Origin: Oleiagrimonas soli | GTDB taxonomy: Bacteria > Pseudomonadota > Gammaproteobacteria > Xanthomonadales > Rhodanobacteraceae | NCBI RefSeq assembly: GCF_000761445.1 | Contig: NZ_KN196470.1 | Span: forward strand, 2,232,861 to 2,296,860 | Direction of reading: 5' to 3' | Length of the DNA stretch: 64,000 bases | Part shown: piece by piece, positions 51,093 through 59,769 of the stretch | Numbering within the stretch: position 1 is the stretch's first letter | Layout of the letters: each line of letters begins with the position of its first letter | Position numbers and translations under genes: made by a program | Notes under the pieces: model-generated | The model's input: only the letters and a program-made list of their open reading frames with translations | What the model was told of the DNA's origin: nothing | The model's database searches: none

Positions 51093-51692
51093 CTACAGGC
51101 GTTCCAGCGCCGTGGCGTTGGCCGCCAGCTCGGGCCCCAGATAGCCGTGCGAACCGCAGGCCGTCAGCCCGGCCTCGGCGAACGCGCGCCGGTACCACGC
51201 GGCGCTGCGGGCGACGAAATTCTCCTGGTCGCCCTCGATGGCGTCGCCCTTGGCGTAGACCTCGATGAACGCCATGCCGCGCAGCAGTTCGGCGAATCCG
51301 GACAGGCCGCGGCGAACCTCGGCCGCCTTCATGTAGTGCAGCACGTCGGCGCAGACGATCAGGTCGAACGGCTCCTCGAAACGCAGCTCGGCCAGTTGCC
51401 CGAACGTGGCCAGACCGATGCGCCGACTGCGGCCGTAACGCTCGACGGCGTACGGACTGGGATCGAGTCCGCGGTAGTCGATATCGGGGCGCAGCCGGCG
51501 CAACGCGGCGCGCCACGGCGCCTCGCCGCAGCCGACGTCCAGCACGTTGCGCACCGGGCGTCCCAGGTAGAACTCGGCCTGCGCCACCGCCAGCGCGACC
51601 TTGCGCTTGAGCACATCGGGCGGCACACCCGCGTGCCGCGGATCGCGGTACCACTTGTCGAAATAGGCGCGGTCGTATTGCTTGCCGGTCAT
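51093..51692 (-). CDS. SAM-dependent methyltransferase, class I
   Basis: 199 residues from ATG 51690-51692 (MTGKQYDRAYFDKWY; GAGGA upstream). SAM motif I is VLDVGCGEAPW, followed by DYRGLDPSPYAVERY (acidic ribose contact) and FDLIVCADVLHYM. The Asp-rich DVLHY motif resembles small-molecule or tRNA methyltransferases. The substrate is unknown. It is divergent from the DUF1800 gene by 133 bp. Confidence 0.85.
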   Translation of the reverse strand: MTGKQYDRAYFDKWYRDPRHAGVPPDVLKRKVALAVAQAEFYLGRPVRNVLDVGCGEAPWRAALRRLRPDIDYRGLDPSPYAVERYGRSRRIGLATFGQLAELRFEEPFDLIVCADVLHYMKAAEVRRGLSGFAELLRGMAFIEVYAKGDAIEGDQENFVARSAAWYRRAFAEAGLTACGSHGYLGPELAANATALERL

Positions 51693-51825
51693 GGCGTCCT
51701 CGGATGATCGATGCATCCGGATAGTGTACGCATCTCGCACGCGCTCGTTGCCCGCGGTTCATGTCGAGCGTCAACCGTCGCCGCGCCTCGCACGTTGTGT
51801 CGGCATCGTGGCTGTGGAGACGCCG

Positions 51826-53361
51826 ATGCGCTTCACCCTTCCGAAACCGTGGATCGCCGGCGCACTCGTCGCCCTGCTGCTCACCCTGCTCGCGCCGACA
51901 GCGCTTGCCGCGCCACCGGACGCGCGCAACATCGCCTGGCTCGACCGCATCACCTTCGGCGCCGACAGCGCGACGCTGGCGCAGTACCGCAAGCTTGGAC
52001 GCGAAGGCTTTCTGCAGGCGCAGCTGCACCCCGGCGACCCCGCGTTGCCGCCGGCGGTAACGACGCAGCTCGCCTCCCTCGACGCTGAGCGCTTGACCCT
52101 GAACGACATCGCCACGCAACTGCGCGAACAGCGCGCGAAGCTCCGCGCACTCGACAAAGGCGACCCGCAGCGGCGCGCACTCGCCAAGGCCTGGCGCAAG
52201 CGCGGACACGCACTCGCCGACCAGGCCGCGCAGGCTGAACTGCTGCGCGCCATCGCCAGCCCCGCGCAACTGCGCGAGCAGATGACGGTGTTCTGGCTGA
52301 ACCACTTCAGCGTGTTCCAGCGCAAGCGGCAGGTCGGCTGGTTCGTCGCCGACTACACCAACCGCGTGATCCGACCTCACGCGCTCGGCTCGTTCCGCGA
52401 TCTGGTCATGGCCACGCTGACCAGCCCGGCCATGCTGCAGTACCTCGACAACGCCAACAACGCGCGCGGCCACTACAACGAGAACTACGCGCGCGAACTG
52501 ATGGAGCTGCACACACTCGGCGTACACGCGGGTTACACGCAGCAGGACGTGCAGGCGCTGATGCACATCCTCAGCGGACTCACGCTCGACCTGCGTCCAC
52601 GGGAGCGCGCCCGACGCTTCGGCGCACGCGGCCCGCAGCGGATCAACGCGCTGGTCGCCTTCTATCCGCGCCGTCACGACGCCTCGCCGCAGGTCTTTCT
52701 CGGTCACACCTTCGCCGGCGACGACATGAGCGAAATCCGCCGCGCCGTCGACCTGATCGTGGCGCAGCCGGCCTGCGCGCGTTTCATCTCCACCGAACTG
52801 GCGCGCTACTTCGTGGCCGACACGCCCTCACCCGCCCTGATCGACCGCATGAGCCGCACCTTCCAGCGCACCCACGGCGACATCGCGGCGGTGCTGCACA
52901 CCCTGTTCACCGCACCGGAACTCGACGCCCAGCTCGGCCGCAAGTTCAAGGACCCGATGCAGTTCGTGATCTCCGCCGTGCGCCTGAGCGCGGACGGACG
53001 CGAGGTCGTCAACGCCGAACCGCTGGTCAAGGCGCTGCGCACTCTCGGCGAACCGCTGTACGGTCGCCTGACGCCGGATGGCTGGCCGCTGCAGGCGACC
53101 AGCTGGAACAGTTCCGGCCAGATGAGCGACCGCTTCCGCCTGGCCCGCGCGCTGGGCAGCGGCCGCATGCCGCTGTTCGATCCCGGCGCGAAGCGCGCCC
53201 CGGTCGGTACCGCGCCGCCCGACATCGCCGCCAGCATGCTGTATCGCGAGAGCCTCGCGCCGCGCCTGCGCGACGCCACGCGCCAGGCGCTGGCGCAGGC
53301 CCGCAACCGCGTGGAATGGAACACGTTGCTGCTGGCCTCGCCCGACTTCAACTTCCGCTGA
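51826..53361 (+). CDS. DUF1800 family exported protein
   Basis: 511 residues from ATG 51826 (GGAG 6 nt upstream). Signal peptide to about residue 31 (LAPTALAAPP). The DUF1800 features are present: ARNIAWLDRITFGAD, REQMTVFWLNHFSVF, NENYARELMELHTLGV, FLGHTFAGDD and the C-terminal SQFQATTWNS-like GWPLQATSWNSSGQMSDR. Function unknown. These genes almost always pair with DUF1501, as here (13-bp gap), so the two products probably act together in the envelope. Confidence 0.92.
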   Translation: MRFTLPKPWIAGALVALLLTLLAPTALAAPPDARNIAWLDRITFGADSATLAQYRKLGREGFLQAQLHPGDPALPPAVTTQLASLDAERLTLNDIATQLREQRAKLRALDKGDPQRRALAKAWRKRGHALADQAAQAELLRAIASPAQLREQMTVFWLNHFSVFQRKRQVGWFVADYTNRVIRPHALGSFRDLVMATLTSPAMLQYLDNANNARGHYNENYARELMELHTLGVHAGYTQQDVQALMHILSGLTLDLRPRERARRFGARGPQRINALVAFYPRRHDASPQVFLGHTFAGDDMSEIRRAVDLIVAQPACARFISTELARYFVADTPSPALIDRMSRTFQRTHGDIAAVLHTLFTAPELDAQLGRKFKDPMQFVISAVRLSADGREVVNAEPLVKALRTLGEPLYGRLTPDGWPLQATSWNSSGQMSDRFRLARALGSGRMPLFDPGAKRAPVGTAPPDIAASMLYRESLAPRLRDATRQALAQARNRVEWNTLLLASPDFNFR

Positions 53362-53374
53362 CGGAGTTTCGCTC

Positions 53375-54565
53375 ATGCAACGCCGTGCTTTCCTGAAGAC
53401 ACTCGCCGCCCTGCCCGCGCTCGGCGTGGCCGGTCGGCTGTTCGCCGCGCCGACGTCCGGACCGCGTTTCCTGCTGGTGTTCCTGCGCGGCGGCTACGAC
53501 AGCAACCACCTGCTGGTGCCGTACGCCAGCGACTTCTACTACGAGGCGCGTCCGCACATCGCCATCGCGCGTCCCGGCAGCGGCGCCGATGCCGCGACCC
53601 GGCTCGACGACGCCTGGGCGCTGGCGCCGGCCGTGCACGACAGCCTCGGCGCACTGTACGCGCAGCGCCAGGTCGCCTTCGTGCCGTTCGCCGGCACCGA
53701 CGATCTGTCGCGCAGCCACTTCGAGACCCAGGACGACGTCGAATCCGGCGAGACCGCGGCGCAGCGCCACGGCTTCCACTCCGGCTTCATGGCGCGCCTG
53801 GCCGGCGTGCTCGGCAGACAGGCCGCGCCCATCGCCTTCACCCGCTCGCTGCCGCTGAGTTTCCAGGGCGGCCACGGCGACATTCCCAACCTATCGCTGC
53901 GCGGTCGCACCCGCGCCGCATTCACGCCGCGCCAGGTCGATCTGCTGCAGGCCATGTACGAAGGCACGCCGCTGCAGGCGCCGGTGCGCGATGGACTGAA
54001 GCTGCGCCAGCAGGTGGCCGGAAAATTCGCCGAAGAAATGGTCCACGCCAGTCGCGGCGCGGTGAATCCCGGCGGCTTCGCCACCGAGACCGCGCGCATC
54101 GCCACCTTGATGCGCGATCAGTTCCGTCTCGGCTTCGTCGATGTCGGCGGCTGGGACACGCACGTCAACCAGGGCGACGCGCGCGGCGTGCTCGCCAACA
54201 ACCTCGCCAACCTCGGGCGCGGTCTGGAAGCCTTCGCCCGCGGCATGGGCGACGAGTGGAAGCACACCGTCGTTGCGGTGATCTCCGAGTTCGGCCGCAC
54301 CTTCCGCGAGAACGGCGACCGCGGCACCGATCACGGACACGGCACCGTCTACACCTTCCTCGGCGGCGCGCTGCGCGGCGGACGCATCCTCGGCGAACAG
54401 CGCGCGGTCACGCGGGCCAACCTGCTGCAGGATCGCGACTACCCCGTGCTCAACAACTACCGCGCGGTGTTCGGCGGCCTGTTCCAGCGTCTGTGGGGGC
54501 TGTCCGACGAACACGTCAATCAAGTGTTCCCCGGCGCGCCCCCACGCGACCTCGGCCTGGTCTGA
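53375..54565 (+). CDS. DUF1501 family protein, Tat-exported
   Basis: 396 residues from ATG 53375. A twin-arginine signal (QRRAFLKTLAALPALG) precedes LLVFLRGGYDSNHLLVP, RSHFETQDDVESG, VDVGGWDTHVNQG and ISEFGRTFRENGDRGTDHGHGT, which fit the sulfatase/alkaline phosphatase-like fold of DUF1501 with possible metal-binding Asp and His residues. Tat export suggests folding or cofactor loading in the cytoplasm. It is the partner of the DUF1800 gene upstream. Confidence 0.93.
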   Translation: MQRRAFLKTLAALPALGVAGRLFAAPTSGPRFLLVFLRGGYDSNHLLVPYASDFYYEARPHIAIARPGSGADAATRLDDAWALAPAVHDSLGALYAQRQVAFVPFAGTDDLSRSHFETQDDVESGETAAQRHGFHSGFMARLAGVLGRQAAPIAFTRSLPLSFQGGHGDIPNLSLRGRTRAAFTPRQVDLLQAMYEGTPLQAPVRDGLKLRQQVAGKFAEEMVHASRGAVNPGGFATETARIATLMRDQFRLGFVDVGGWDTHVNQGDARGVLANNLANLGRGLEAFARGMGDEWKHTVVAVISEFGRTFRENGDRGTDHGHGTVYTFLGGALRGGRILGEQRAVTRANLLQDRDYPVLNNYRAVFGGLFQRLWGLSDEHVNQVFPGAPPRDLGLV

Positions 54566-54571
54566 AGCGAC

Positions 54572-55498
54572 TCAGCCCTGCGCCGCCTCGCGGCCGCGCA
54601 CCAGCAGATGCTTGGCGAGGTGGCCGTGCATGCGGCCCACCGCGCGCGCCAGATGCAGCACCACGAACAGCAGCAACACGCCGACGATGCTGATCAACGG
54701 CACGACCCACCAGTACCAGTCATGCGGCGGCCACACCTGGCCGTTCACGTACACCGTGTCGATGGCGTTCTGCGAAATGAAGAAAGCCGCCCACGGCGCG
54801 CACGCCAGCGACACCGACAGCGAGATACCCGTCACCACGATGATGAAGTAGACGATGCCCAGCGGCAGCATCAACAGCATGTACAGCAGCGTCGACCAGG
54901 TGCGCGGGTCGGTGAACATCGCGCCGATGCGCTTCAGCCACGGCAGACTGCGGTCGGCATAGGCCGGTCGCCGCGGCATGCGCACGCCGAGCATGGTCTC
55001 GACGATGCGCCCCTCCAGCAGCGACAACGCGCGCACGGTGCCGATGAACAGCACCAGGAACGGGATGCCGATGATGAGGATCGAGAAACCGGCGGACAGG
55101 CTGACGCCGGTCACCACCCAGGTGAAGTAGAAGATGCCGGTCGCCATCGCCAGCAGCATGTAGAACAGCGCGCCGTAGGTGTGCGGATCCGCGGCGACGC
55201 CGAAGAAGCGGCCGATCGGACCGCGACGCGGCGGCGTCTTCGGCGTGCGCAGCGCACGCTGCACGGTGACCTCCTGATCGCGGTAGATCTCCGCCACTTC
55301 CTCCGGCGCGCCATAGCTGCCGACGACGTCGGCCAGCATCGCGGCCTCGTCGCCGTCGGCGCGTTCGGCCAGCTCCGCGCGCAGGTGCTCCTCGGCATCG
55401 TAGAGCGCGTCCTGGATCATGGCGGGGTCGGCGCCGCGAAGCGCGGCGCGCAACTGCTTCAGGTACTCGTCGATGGTGCGTGGCACGGGGGCATTCAT
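54572..55498 (-). CDS. HAAS-domain plus sensor-like multispanning membrane protein
   Basis: 308 residues. The N-terminal cytosolic HAAS (DUF1700-like) domain is IDEYLKQLRAALRGADPAMI...SYGAPEEVAEIYRD (about 8-75). Two similar membrane halves follow (DPHTYGALFYMLLAMATGIFYF and DPRTWSTLLYMLLMLPLGIVYF, each leading to VVTG(V/I)SLS), as in the Sensor domain family PF13796. HAAS proteins are typically encoded with PadR regulators and are thought to sense envelope or membrane state. It overlaps the PadR stop by one base. Confidence 0.85.
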   Translation of the reverse strand: MNAPVPRTIDEYLKQLRAALRGADPAMIQDALYDAEEHLRAELAERADGDEAAMLADVVGSYGAPEEVAEIYRDQEVTVQRALRTPKTPPRRGPIGRFFGVAADPHTYGALFYMLLAMATGIFYFTWVVTGVSLSAGFSILIIGIPFLVLFIGTVRALSLLEGRIVETMLGVRMPRRPAYADRSLPWLKRIGAMFTDPRTWSTLLYMLLMLPLGIVYFIIVVTGISLSVSLACAPWAAFFISQNAIDTVYVNGQVWPPHDWYWWVVPLISIVGVLLLFVVLHLARAVGRMHGHLAKHLLVRGREAAQG

Positions 55499-55860
55499 CA
55501 GGGGGCTCCTTCAAGGACGGAATCGACCGAATCGCGGGTCGCCTGCCAGGTACTCGTCCACGCGGCGAGCGCCTCGCGGCCGACGTCGGTGATGCGGTAG
55601 TAGCGGCGCGGCGGACCGCTGATCGAGGGTTCGATACGACTGTTCAGCAGACCGGCAGCATCCAGGTTGCGCAGCACCGGATACAGCGTGCTCTGCTTGC
55701 CGCCGAGCACGCCGCCGCTGTCCTCCAGGCGCTTGGCGATCTGGTAGCCATACATCGGCTCCGCCGCCTGCGCCAGCACGGCCAGCAACACCAGCGAGAC
55801 GGTGCCGGAAGCCAGCTCCTTCTCGAATTTCTTCTGCACGTGGAGGCCTGCGTCGGTCAT
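55498..55860 (-). CDS. PadR-family transcriptional regulator
   Basis: 120 residues. It has a PadR winged HTH: LASGTVSLVLLAVLAQAAEPMYGYQIAKRLE, then GKQSTLYPVLRNLDAAGLL and PPRRYYRITDVGREALAAW. First gene of a two-gene unit (TGATG overlap) with the HAAS membrane protein. An imperfect inverted repeat just upstream is a candidate operator for autoregulation. Confidence 0.92.
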   Translation of the reverse strand: MTDAGLHVQKKFEKELASGTVSLVLLAVLAQAAEPMYGYQIAKRLEDSGGVLGGKQSTLYPVLRNLDAAGLLNSRIEPSISGPPRRYYRITDVGREALAAWTSTWQATRDSVDSVLEGAP

Positions 55861-56223
55861 GGTGCGACATGCTTCATAAACACATCCTCAGTATAGGTTG
55901 AAGTTATGAATAGCATATCGGCCGGAAGTCATGGGGCGGCCACCATGTCAGGTGGGCAGCCATCGCGCACAACCCCACCCATAAGCTTCGCAACGTGGGC
56001 ACGATAGGACGATGTAAGACAACTACGAATCAGCCAGAGAATCATGATGAAGCTGGCATCGAAGAGAAGCTGCACTTGACATGGAGCAACCAGTCGGCAG
56101 AACAGGCGCTCCCCATTCCACCCATTGAGACAGCCGAAAACGGACCTGACCCCATTCGCTAGACTTCAAGCAGTAGAATTATCGTTGATGTCTCTCTTGT
56201 ACGGGTCAGCCCAAGGAATGGCG
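55861..56223. other. AT-richer intergenic region with candidate PadR operator
   Basis: 363 bp. Next to padR, ATGC-TTCATAA (55869-55879) and TTATGAA-ta-GCAT (55904-55916) form an imperfect inverted repeat that probably covers the padR promoter. The rest shows no credible gene. CGGACCTGACCCCATTCG near 56142-56159 resembles phrases often found beside remnants of mobile elements. Confidence 0.5.
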
Positions 56224-57657
56224 ATGAATGGACGAACAATCTCACGGCTGTTGTGGCTTGGGATTTTTTCCTTGGCTTTTTTGCCGGCCGTCAGTTGGGC
56301 CGACCCACCAGCGTGCCTGGACGACACTTGGATCGCGCCCGGGCAGCGCACAGTCACGCCAGCGGAAGTTACAGGTGCGCCGCAGCAGCACCTTGTCCTC
56401 AAGAACCATCATCCCAGCGACTCCTATTGGGATACCCCGAACCTGAGTAGCGGTTACCTCATCTCGGGAGACAAAGTGGATCTTGTCACCACCTGCGATG
56501 GCTACGCGTACGTGCGGTTTCACGGTCCCAGACGGGTATCGACAGGCTGGGTCAAAGCGGCCCGTATCAGGATCATAGGCCCATCGCACAGCACGCTGCC
56601 GCCGAATGCACCGGCGTTGTGCGAGGCAGCAGAAACCACGATGAACGATGGCGAGCCACTTGCGTCAGCCCACACGACCGACCTGAGCAACGAAGTGCTT
56701 GGTCGCGTTCATTTGGAAATGGACGGTAATAGCTATACACCACAGGCTGCACACATTCTGGTTGACGGTAGGCCATTGGTTGCCGTCGTAGTGGATTCGG
56801 GCGGAACCTCTCACGACTCTTCCGTCTATGTGCTCAGCGACGACCTCCGAACGCTACTATCCCCCTCCGACCGGGATGACCGAGATGCGGAAAACGCTGG
56901 TTCAGATTCCTGGAAATTCGGTACCAAAGAGGACGTAGTCATCGTCGACGGCCAGCCGATGGTGCTCAGTTGGGCGGCCGGCGAAGGCAAGTCGGAATTT
57001 TACTTGTCCCGTATCGATAGAGATGGCGACATCGTCCCTACCTGCCAGGGGCGGCGAGTAGCACTCAAACATCCGACGGTCAAAGGCAATAATGTCGATC
57101 AGGTTTGCAACGCAATCATTGCAGGCCAGCCGCTTCCCGCGCCCATGCATGCGCCGGCAGCAGGAGAATCGCTGGTGATGACCGACGTACCGCCTGATTA
57201 TCAGGAAAGACCAGCGAGTAACGTACAAGGTTCGCTACCTGGGTTGTCCTTCCGCAATAACGCCCGGGCATCCGATGCCTCTTACACGTTGTATCGGACT
57301 GGGATGGTTGACCTGGACAACAGCGGCACATTACGCCACGTAGGCCTCGTATCCTTTGACGATGGCGGATCAACTGCAGGAGACGGCTCCTACCATCAAG
57401 AGAAGGTCTTCCCGATCTATCTTTCCAAGACTGGAGTAACCGACCTTTCCTCAGCAGCCAATCAAGAACTCGCAGATAGTCTGCCGACTGGCATGGAAGA
57501 TGGCAGGCTCGTGACTCTTAGCGGTGCTACGTACCTTGAACTTTCCCCGAAAGATCAAGGGCCGCCCAGTGAAGCATGGAAGATCGACTCCAACGGTGCG
57601 CAACAGATCTGCGACTTCAAGATCAACCGAGAAGTCGTGCAACCGCTTTCACCATGA
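56224..57657 (+). CDS. Exported orphan protein with SH3-like segment
   Basis: 477 residues from ATG 56224 (AAGGA 7 nt upstream). The signal peptide ends near VSWADPP. Residues 60-115 (GYLISGDKVDLVTTCDGYAYVRF, then GWVKAARIRII) look like a bacterial SH3-type domain. The remainder has beta-rich stretches (AAHILVDGRPLVAVVVDSGG, LYRTGMVDLDNSGTLRHVGL) and no catalytic motif I know. GC is near 55% on the line I counted, below its neighbours, which suggests acquisition. It is alone, with no immunity or transport partner. Confidence 0.8.
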   Translation: MNGRTISRLLWLGIFSLAFLPAVSWADPPACLDDTWIAPGQRTVTPAEVTGAPQQHLVLKNHHPSDSYWDTPNLSSGYLISGDKVDLVTTCDGYAYVRFHGPRRVSTGWVKAARIRIIGPSHSTLPPNAPALCEAAETTMNDGEPLASAHTTDLSNEVLGRVHLEMDGNSYTPQAAHILVDGRPLVAVVVDSGGTSHDSSVYVLSDDLRTLLSPSDRDDRDAENAGSDSWKFGTKEDVVIVDGQPMVLSWAAGEGKSEFYLSRIDRDGDIVPTCQGRRVALKHPTVKGNNVDQVCNAIIAGQPLPAPMHAPAAGESLVMTDVPPDYQERPASNVQGSLPGLSFRNNARASDASYTLYRTGMVDLDNSGTLRHVGLVSFDDGGSTAGDGSYHQEKVFPIYLSKTGVTDLSSAANQELADSLPTGMEDGRLVTLSGATYLELSPKDQGPPSEAWKIDSNGAQQICDFKINREVVQPLSP

Positions 57658-57874
57658 AGCATCGGCCACGCGTCACGCAGGAAGAAGAAACAAAACGGGA
57701 CCAGGTTCACTTACAACCGTTTACATCGATGGAAGTAGAAGGCGACTTCTCCCGCTGTCTAGCCGTCCCTGGCTACAGCCGCAGCGTGCAGTCTGAAGCG
57801 CGCACTTTTGCCAAGGGCGGCATTTCCTAGACTGCACTGGGGTTTGCGAACATCAGGCAAAGGATTCCGAACCA

Positions 57875-58333
57875 CTACTTCGACACACCACGCTGCATCC
57901 GTTGAAACCGGATCACCAGCGTCGCGATGACCACGCCCAGGCCGTGGCCGGCCACGGCGACGGTCCACCAGATGAGCGGCCATCGCATCACGAAGGAGCC
58001 CACGCCCAGGTTGATGCCCATGAACAGGATCACGCCGAAGACGTAGCTAGCGAGGTGGATCCAGAACGACAGGCGGAAAGCGGCCACGCCCTTTTCCGAT
58101 TCCGCGAACCGCTGGTCCGCGGCCTGGGTGCCGGGGTCGACCGTCAGCGCCATGACATCGACGTTGAAGGCGGCCGCCAGCGCCATGACCGATTCGCGCG
58201 AGGCCTTGTCGCCGTTCTCGATCCGCTGCACGGTCCGCAGGCCGATACCGGCCGCTTCGGCCAGGTGTTCCTGCGACCAGCAGCGTTCCTCGCGCCAGCG
58301 TTTGATCTTTGCTCCATCCGGTTTGAACTGCAT
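57875..58333 (-). CDS. XRE-family HTH regulator fused to a 2TM domain
   Basis: 152 residues. The N-terminal HTH (IKRWREERCWSQEHLAEAAGIGLRTVQRIENG) is at about 9-41. The C-terminal half has two membrane helices (FWIHLASYVFGVILFMGINL and WPLIWWTVAVAGHGLGVVIATLVI), the 2TM domain seen fused to XRE or histidine-kinase proteins. I infer a membrane-anchored regulator. Its target is unknown; the graspetide ligase gene 271 bp upstream is on the same strand. Confidence 0.87.
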   Translation of the reverse strand: MQFKPDGAKIKRWREERCWSQEHLAEAAGIGLRTVQRIENGDKASRESVMALAAAFNVDVMALTVDPGTQAADQRFAESEKGVAAFRLSFWIHLASYVFGVILFMGINLGVGSFVMRWPLIWWTVAVAGHGLGVVIATLVIRFQRMQRGVSK

Positions 58334-58604
58334 GCTCGGCTCCCCGACTCCGCTCGGTGTTCGATGGGGTCCTAGCCTGCCGGAATGCCTCCGGTTTGCA
58401 ACGTCAGACGGGTGTCACGCGCCCGTCGGCGGACCGCCAGCACCGCGCCAGGCGGCTTGAAAGCCCGCGCCGGCGAGGCCCTCCGGAAACCATCAGGGCC
58501 TGCGACATCATGGGCATCGCGGCTGGCGGCCGCACAACCACCGGGACCGCACGACCGCAACCCCCGAGCGATGAAACCTCGGGCCACGGAACCCACGACG
58601 GCGA

Positions 58605-59699
58605 TCACTCCATCGTGAAGGCTGGCGTCGAGGCGCTCTTCTTGCGCGTGCGTTCGCGCAGATGCTGGAAGGCCTCCGAATCGCAAAACGCGCGCATCGA
58701 AATCTGCGGCGCGGCGTCCAGCGCGTAGTCCGTGCGGCCGCTGGCGATCATGGCGGTCACGGCCTGCAGCACGGGATATTCGGGAACCATCTCCTCGACG
58801 AACAGGAACTGCCCGGCCTGGTTGACCTCCAGGAAATGGGCTTGCCCTTCGCGGTCGACGGCCAGGTCGATGCAGCCGAACACTAACCCGAGCCGCTTCA
58901 TCAGCTCGCGCAGCTTGCGTTCGAGCTCGGCCGGCAAGATGACCGGCTCGACATGCAAGTCCGGATCCTTGCCGTGGCTGCGCCAGTCGACGTAGCCGCG
59001 ATCGCGGCTCTTGCCCAGGCGCATGGCGAAGATGCGGTCGCCGATGAACGTCGCGCGGATGTCGCAGGATTTCTCGATGTAGCGTTGGTAGATGCCCGGG
59101 CACACAGCGAGCGCCTCGGGCGGCAGTTCGGTGTCGGCGTCGATCAGCGACACGCCGACGGCGTGCTGTTGTCCGCTCAGCGTGTCTTCCCAGAGATGGA
59201 TCGAGAAGCTCTTGAAGATGATCCGTCCCCAGCGCCGGCGCAGCGCATCCACTTCGGCGGCGTCGGTGGTGACCACGGTCTCGGGGAACGTGAGTCCGAT
59301 GTCGCGACACAGTTCCAACTGGACGAGCTTGCATTCCGCGCGCTGCGCCGCCGGCAGGCGGTTGATCCACAGCGCGTCGCCGTAGCTGGACGCCACGCTG
59401 AACACGTTGCGCTGGAACAATCGCCACTCCCACATAGCGAAGGGACGGTCGGCCTCGTCGCAGTGCGGTTCGGGGTCATGCAGGCGGCGATTCCACACCG
59501 CGCTGACCGGCTGGCCGTCGAGCGTTCCGTCGCGGAACCGCAGGCTGTCGTCGGCAAGCTTCATCGTGTAGTGCGGGCCGCGGTTGGCCAGCAGCGAGGG
59601 CAGCCACACCGGCCGCACGCCCTGCGACGGCAGCGCCCAGGCCACGGCGGCGGCGTGTGGATCGGCCTCGTCGGCCAACAGCAGTGCGCTATGCGTCAT
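58605..59699 (-). CDS. MvdD-like ATP-grasp ligase, probable graspetide cyclase
   Basis: 364 residues from ATG 59697-59699. The N-terminal domain has the family phrases AVWNRRLHDPEP and FAMWEWRLFQRNVFSV. The ATP-grasp core follows: RIIFKSF (nucleotide-binding Lys), QRYIEKSCDIRATFIGDRIFAMRL, LGLVFGCIDLAVD and the metal-binding HFLEVNQAGQFLFVEE. This resembles MvdC/MvdD, which form Thr/Ser-to-Asp/Glu esters or Lys amides in microviridins. A 54-codon peptide gene lies 70 bp upstream on the same strand. I infer that this enzyme cyclises that peptide. It lacks a second ligase, an acetyltransferase and a dedicated transporter. Confidence 0.85.
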   Translation of the reverse strand: MTHSALLLADEADPHAAAVAWALPSQGVRPVWLPSLLANRGPHYTMKLADDSLRFRDGTLDGQPVSAVWNRRLHDPEPHCDEADRPFAMWEWRLFQRNVFSVASSYGDALWINRLPAAQRAECKLVQLELCRDIGLTFPETVVTTDAAEVDALRRRWGRIIFKSFSIHLWEDTLSGQQHAVGVSLIDADTELPPEALAVCPGIYQRYIEKSCDIRATFIGDRIFAMRLGKSRDRGYVDWRSHGKDPDLHVEPVILPAELERKLRELMKRLGLVFGCIDLAVDREGQAHFLEVNQAGQFLFVEEMVPEYPVLQAVTAMIASGRTDYALDAAPQISMRAFCDSEAFQHLRERTRKKSASTPAFTME

Positions 59700-59725
59700 G
59701 TTCGTTTCCGTCCCTGGAAAAGCGA

Positions 59726-59748
59726 CACGCCTCGACCCGCGAGGCGTG
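59726..59748 (-). other. Hairpin between graspetide precursor and ligase genes
   Basis: A perfect 9-bp stem (CACGCCTCG and CGAGGCGTG) with a 5-nt loop sits in the 70-bp gap, without a T-tract. In RiPP operons such a structure often lowers expression of the enzyme relative to the peptide or stabilises the peptide mRNA. Confidence 0.6.
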
Positions 59749-59769
59749 CAGCTTCGAGTGCAGGCGCAC

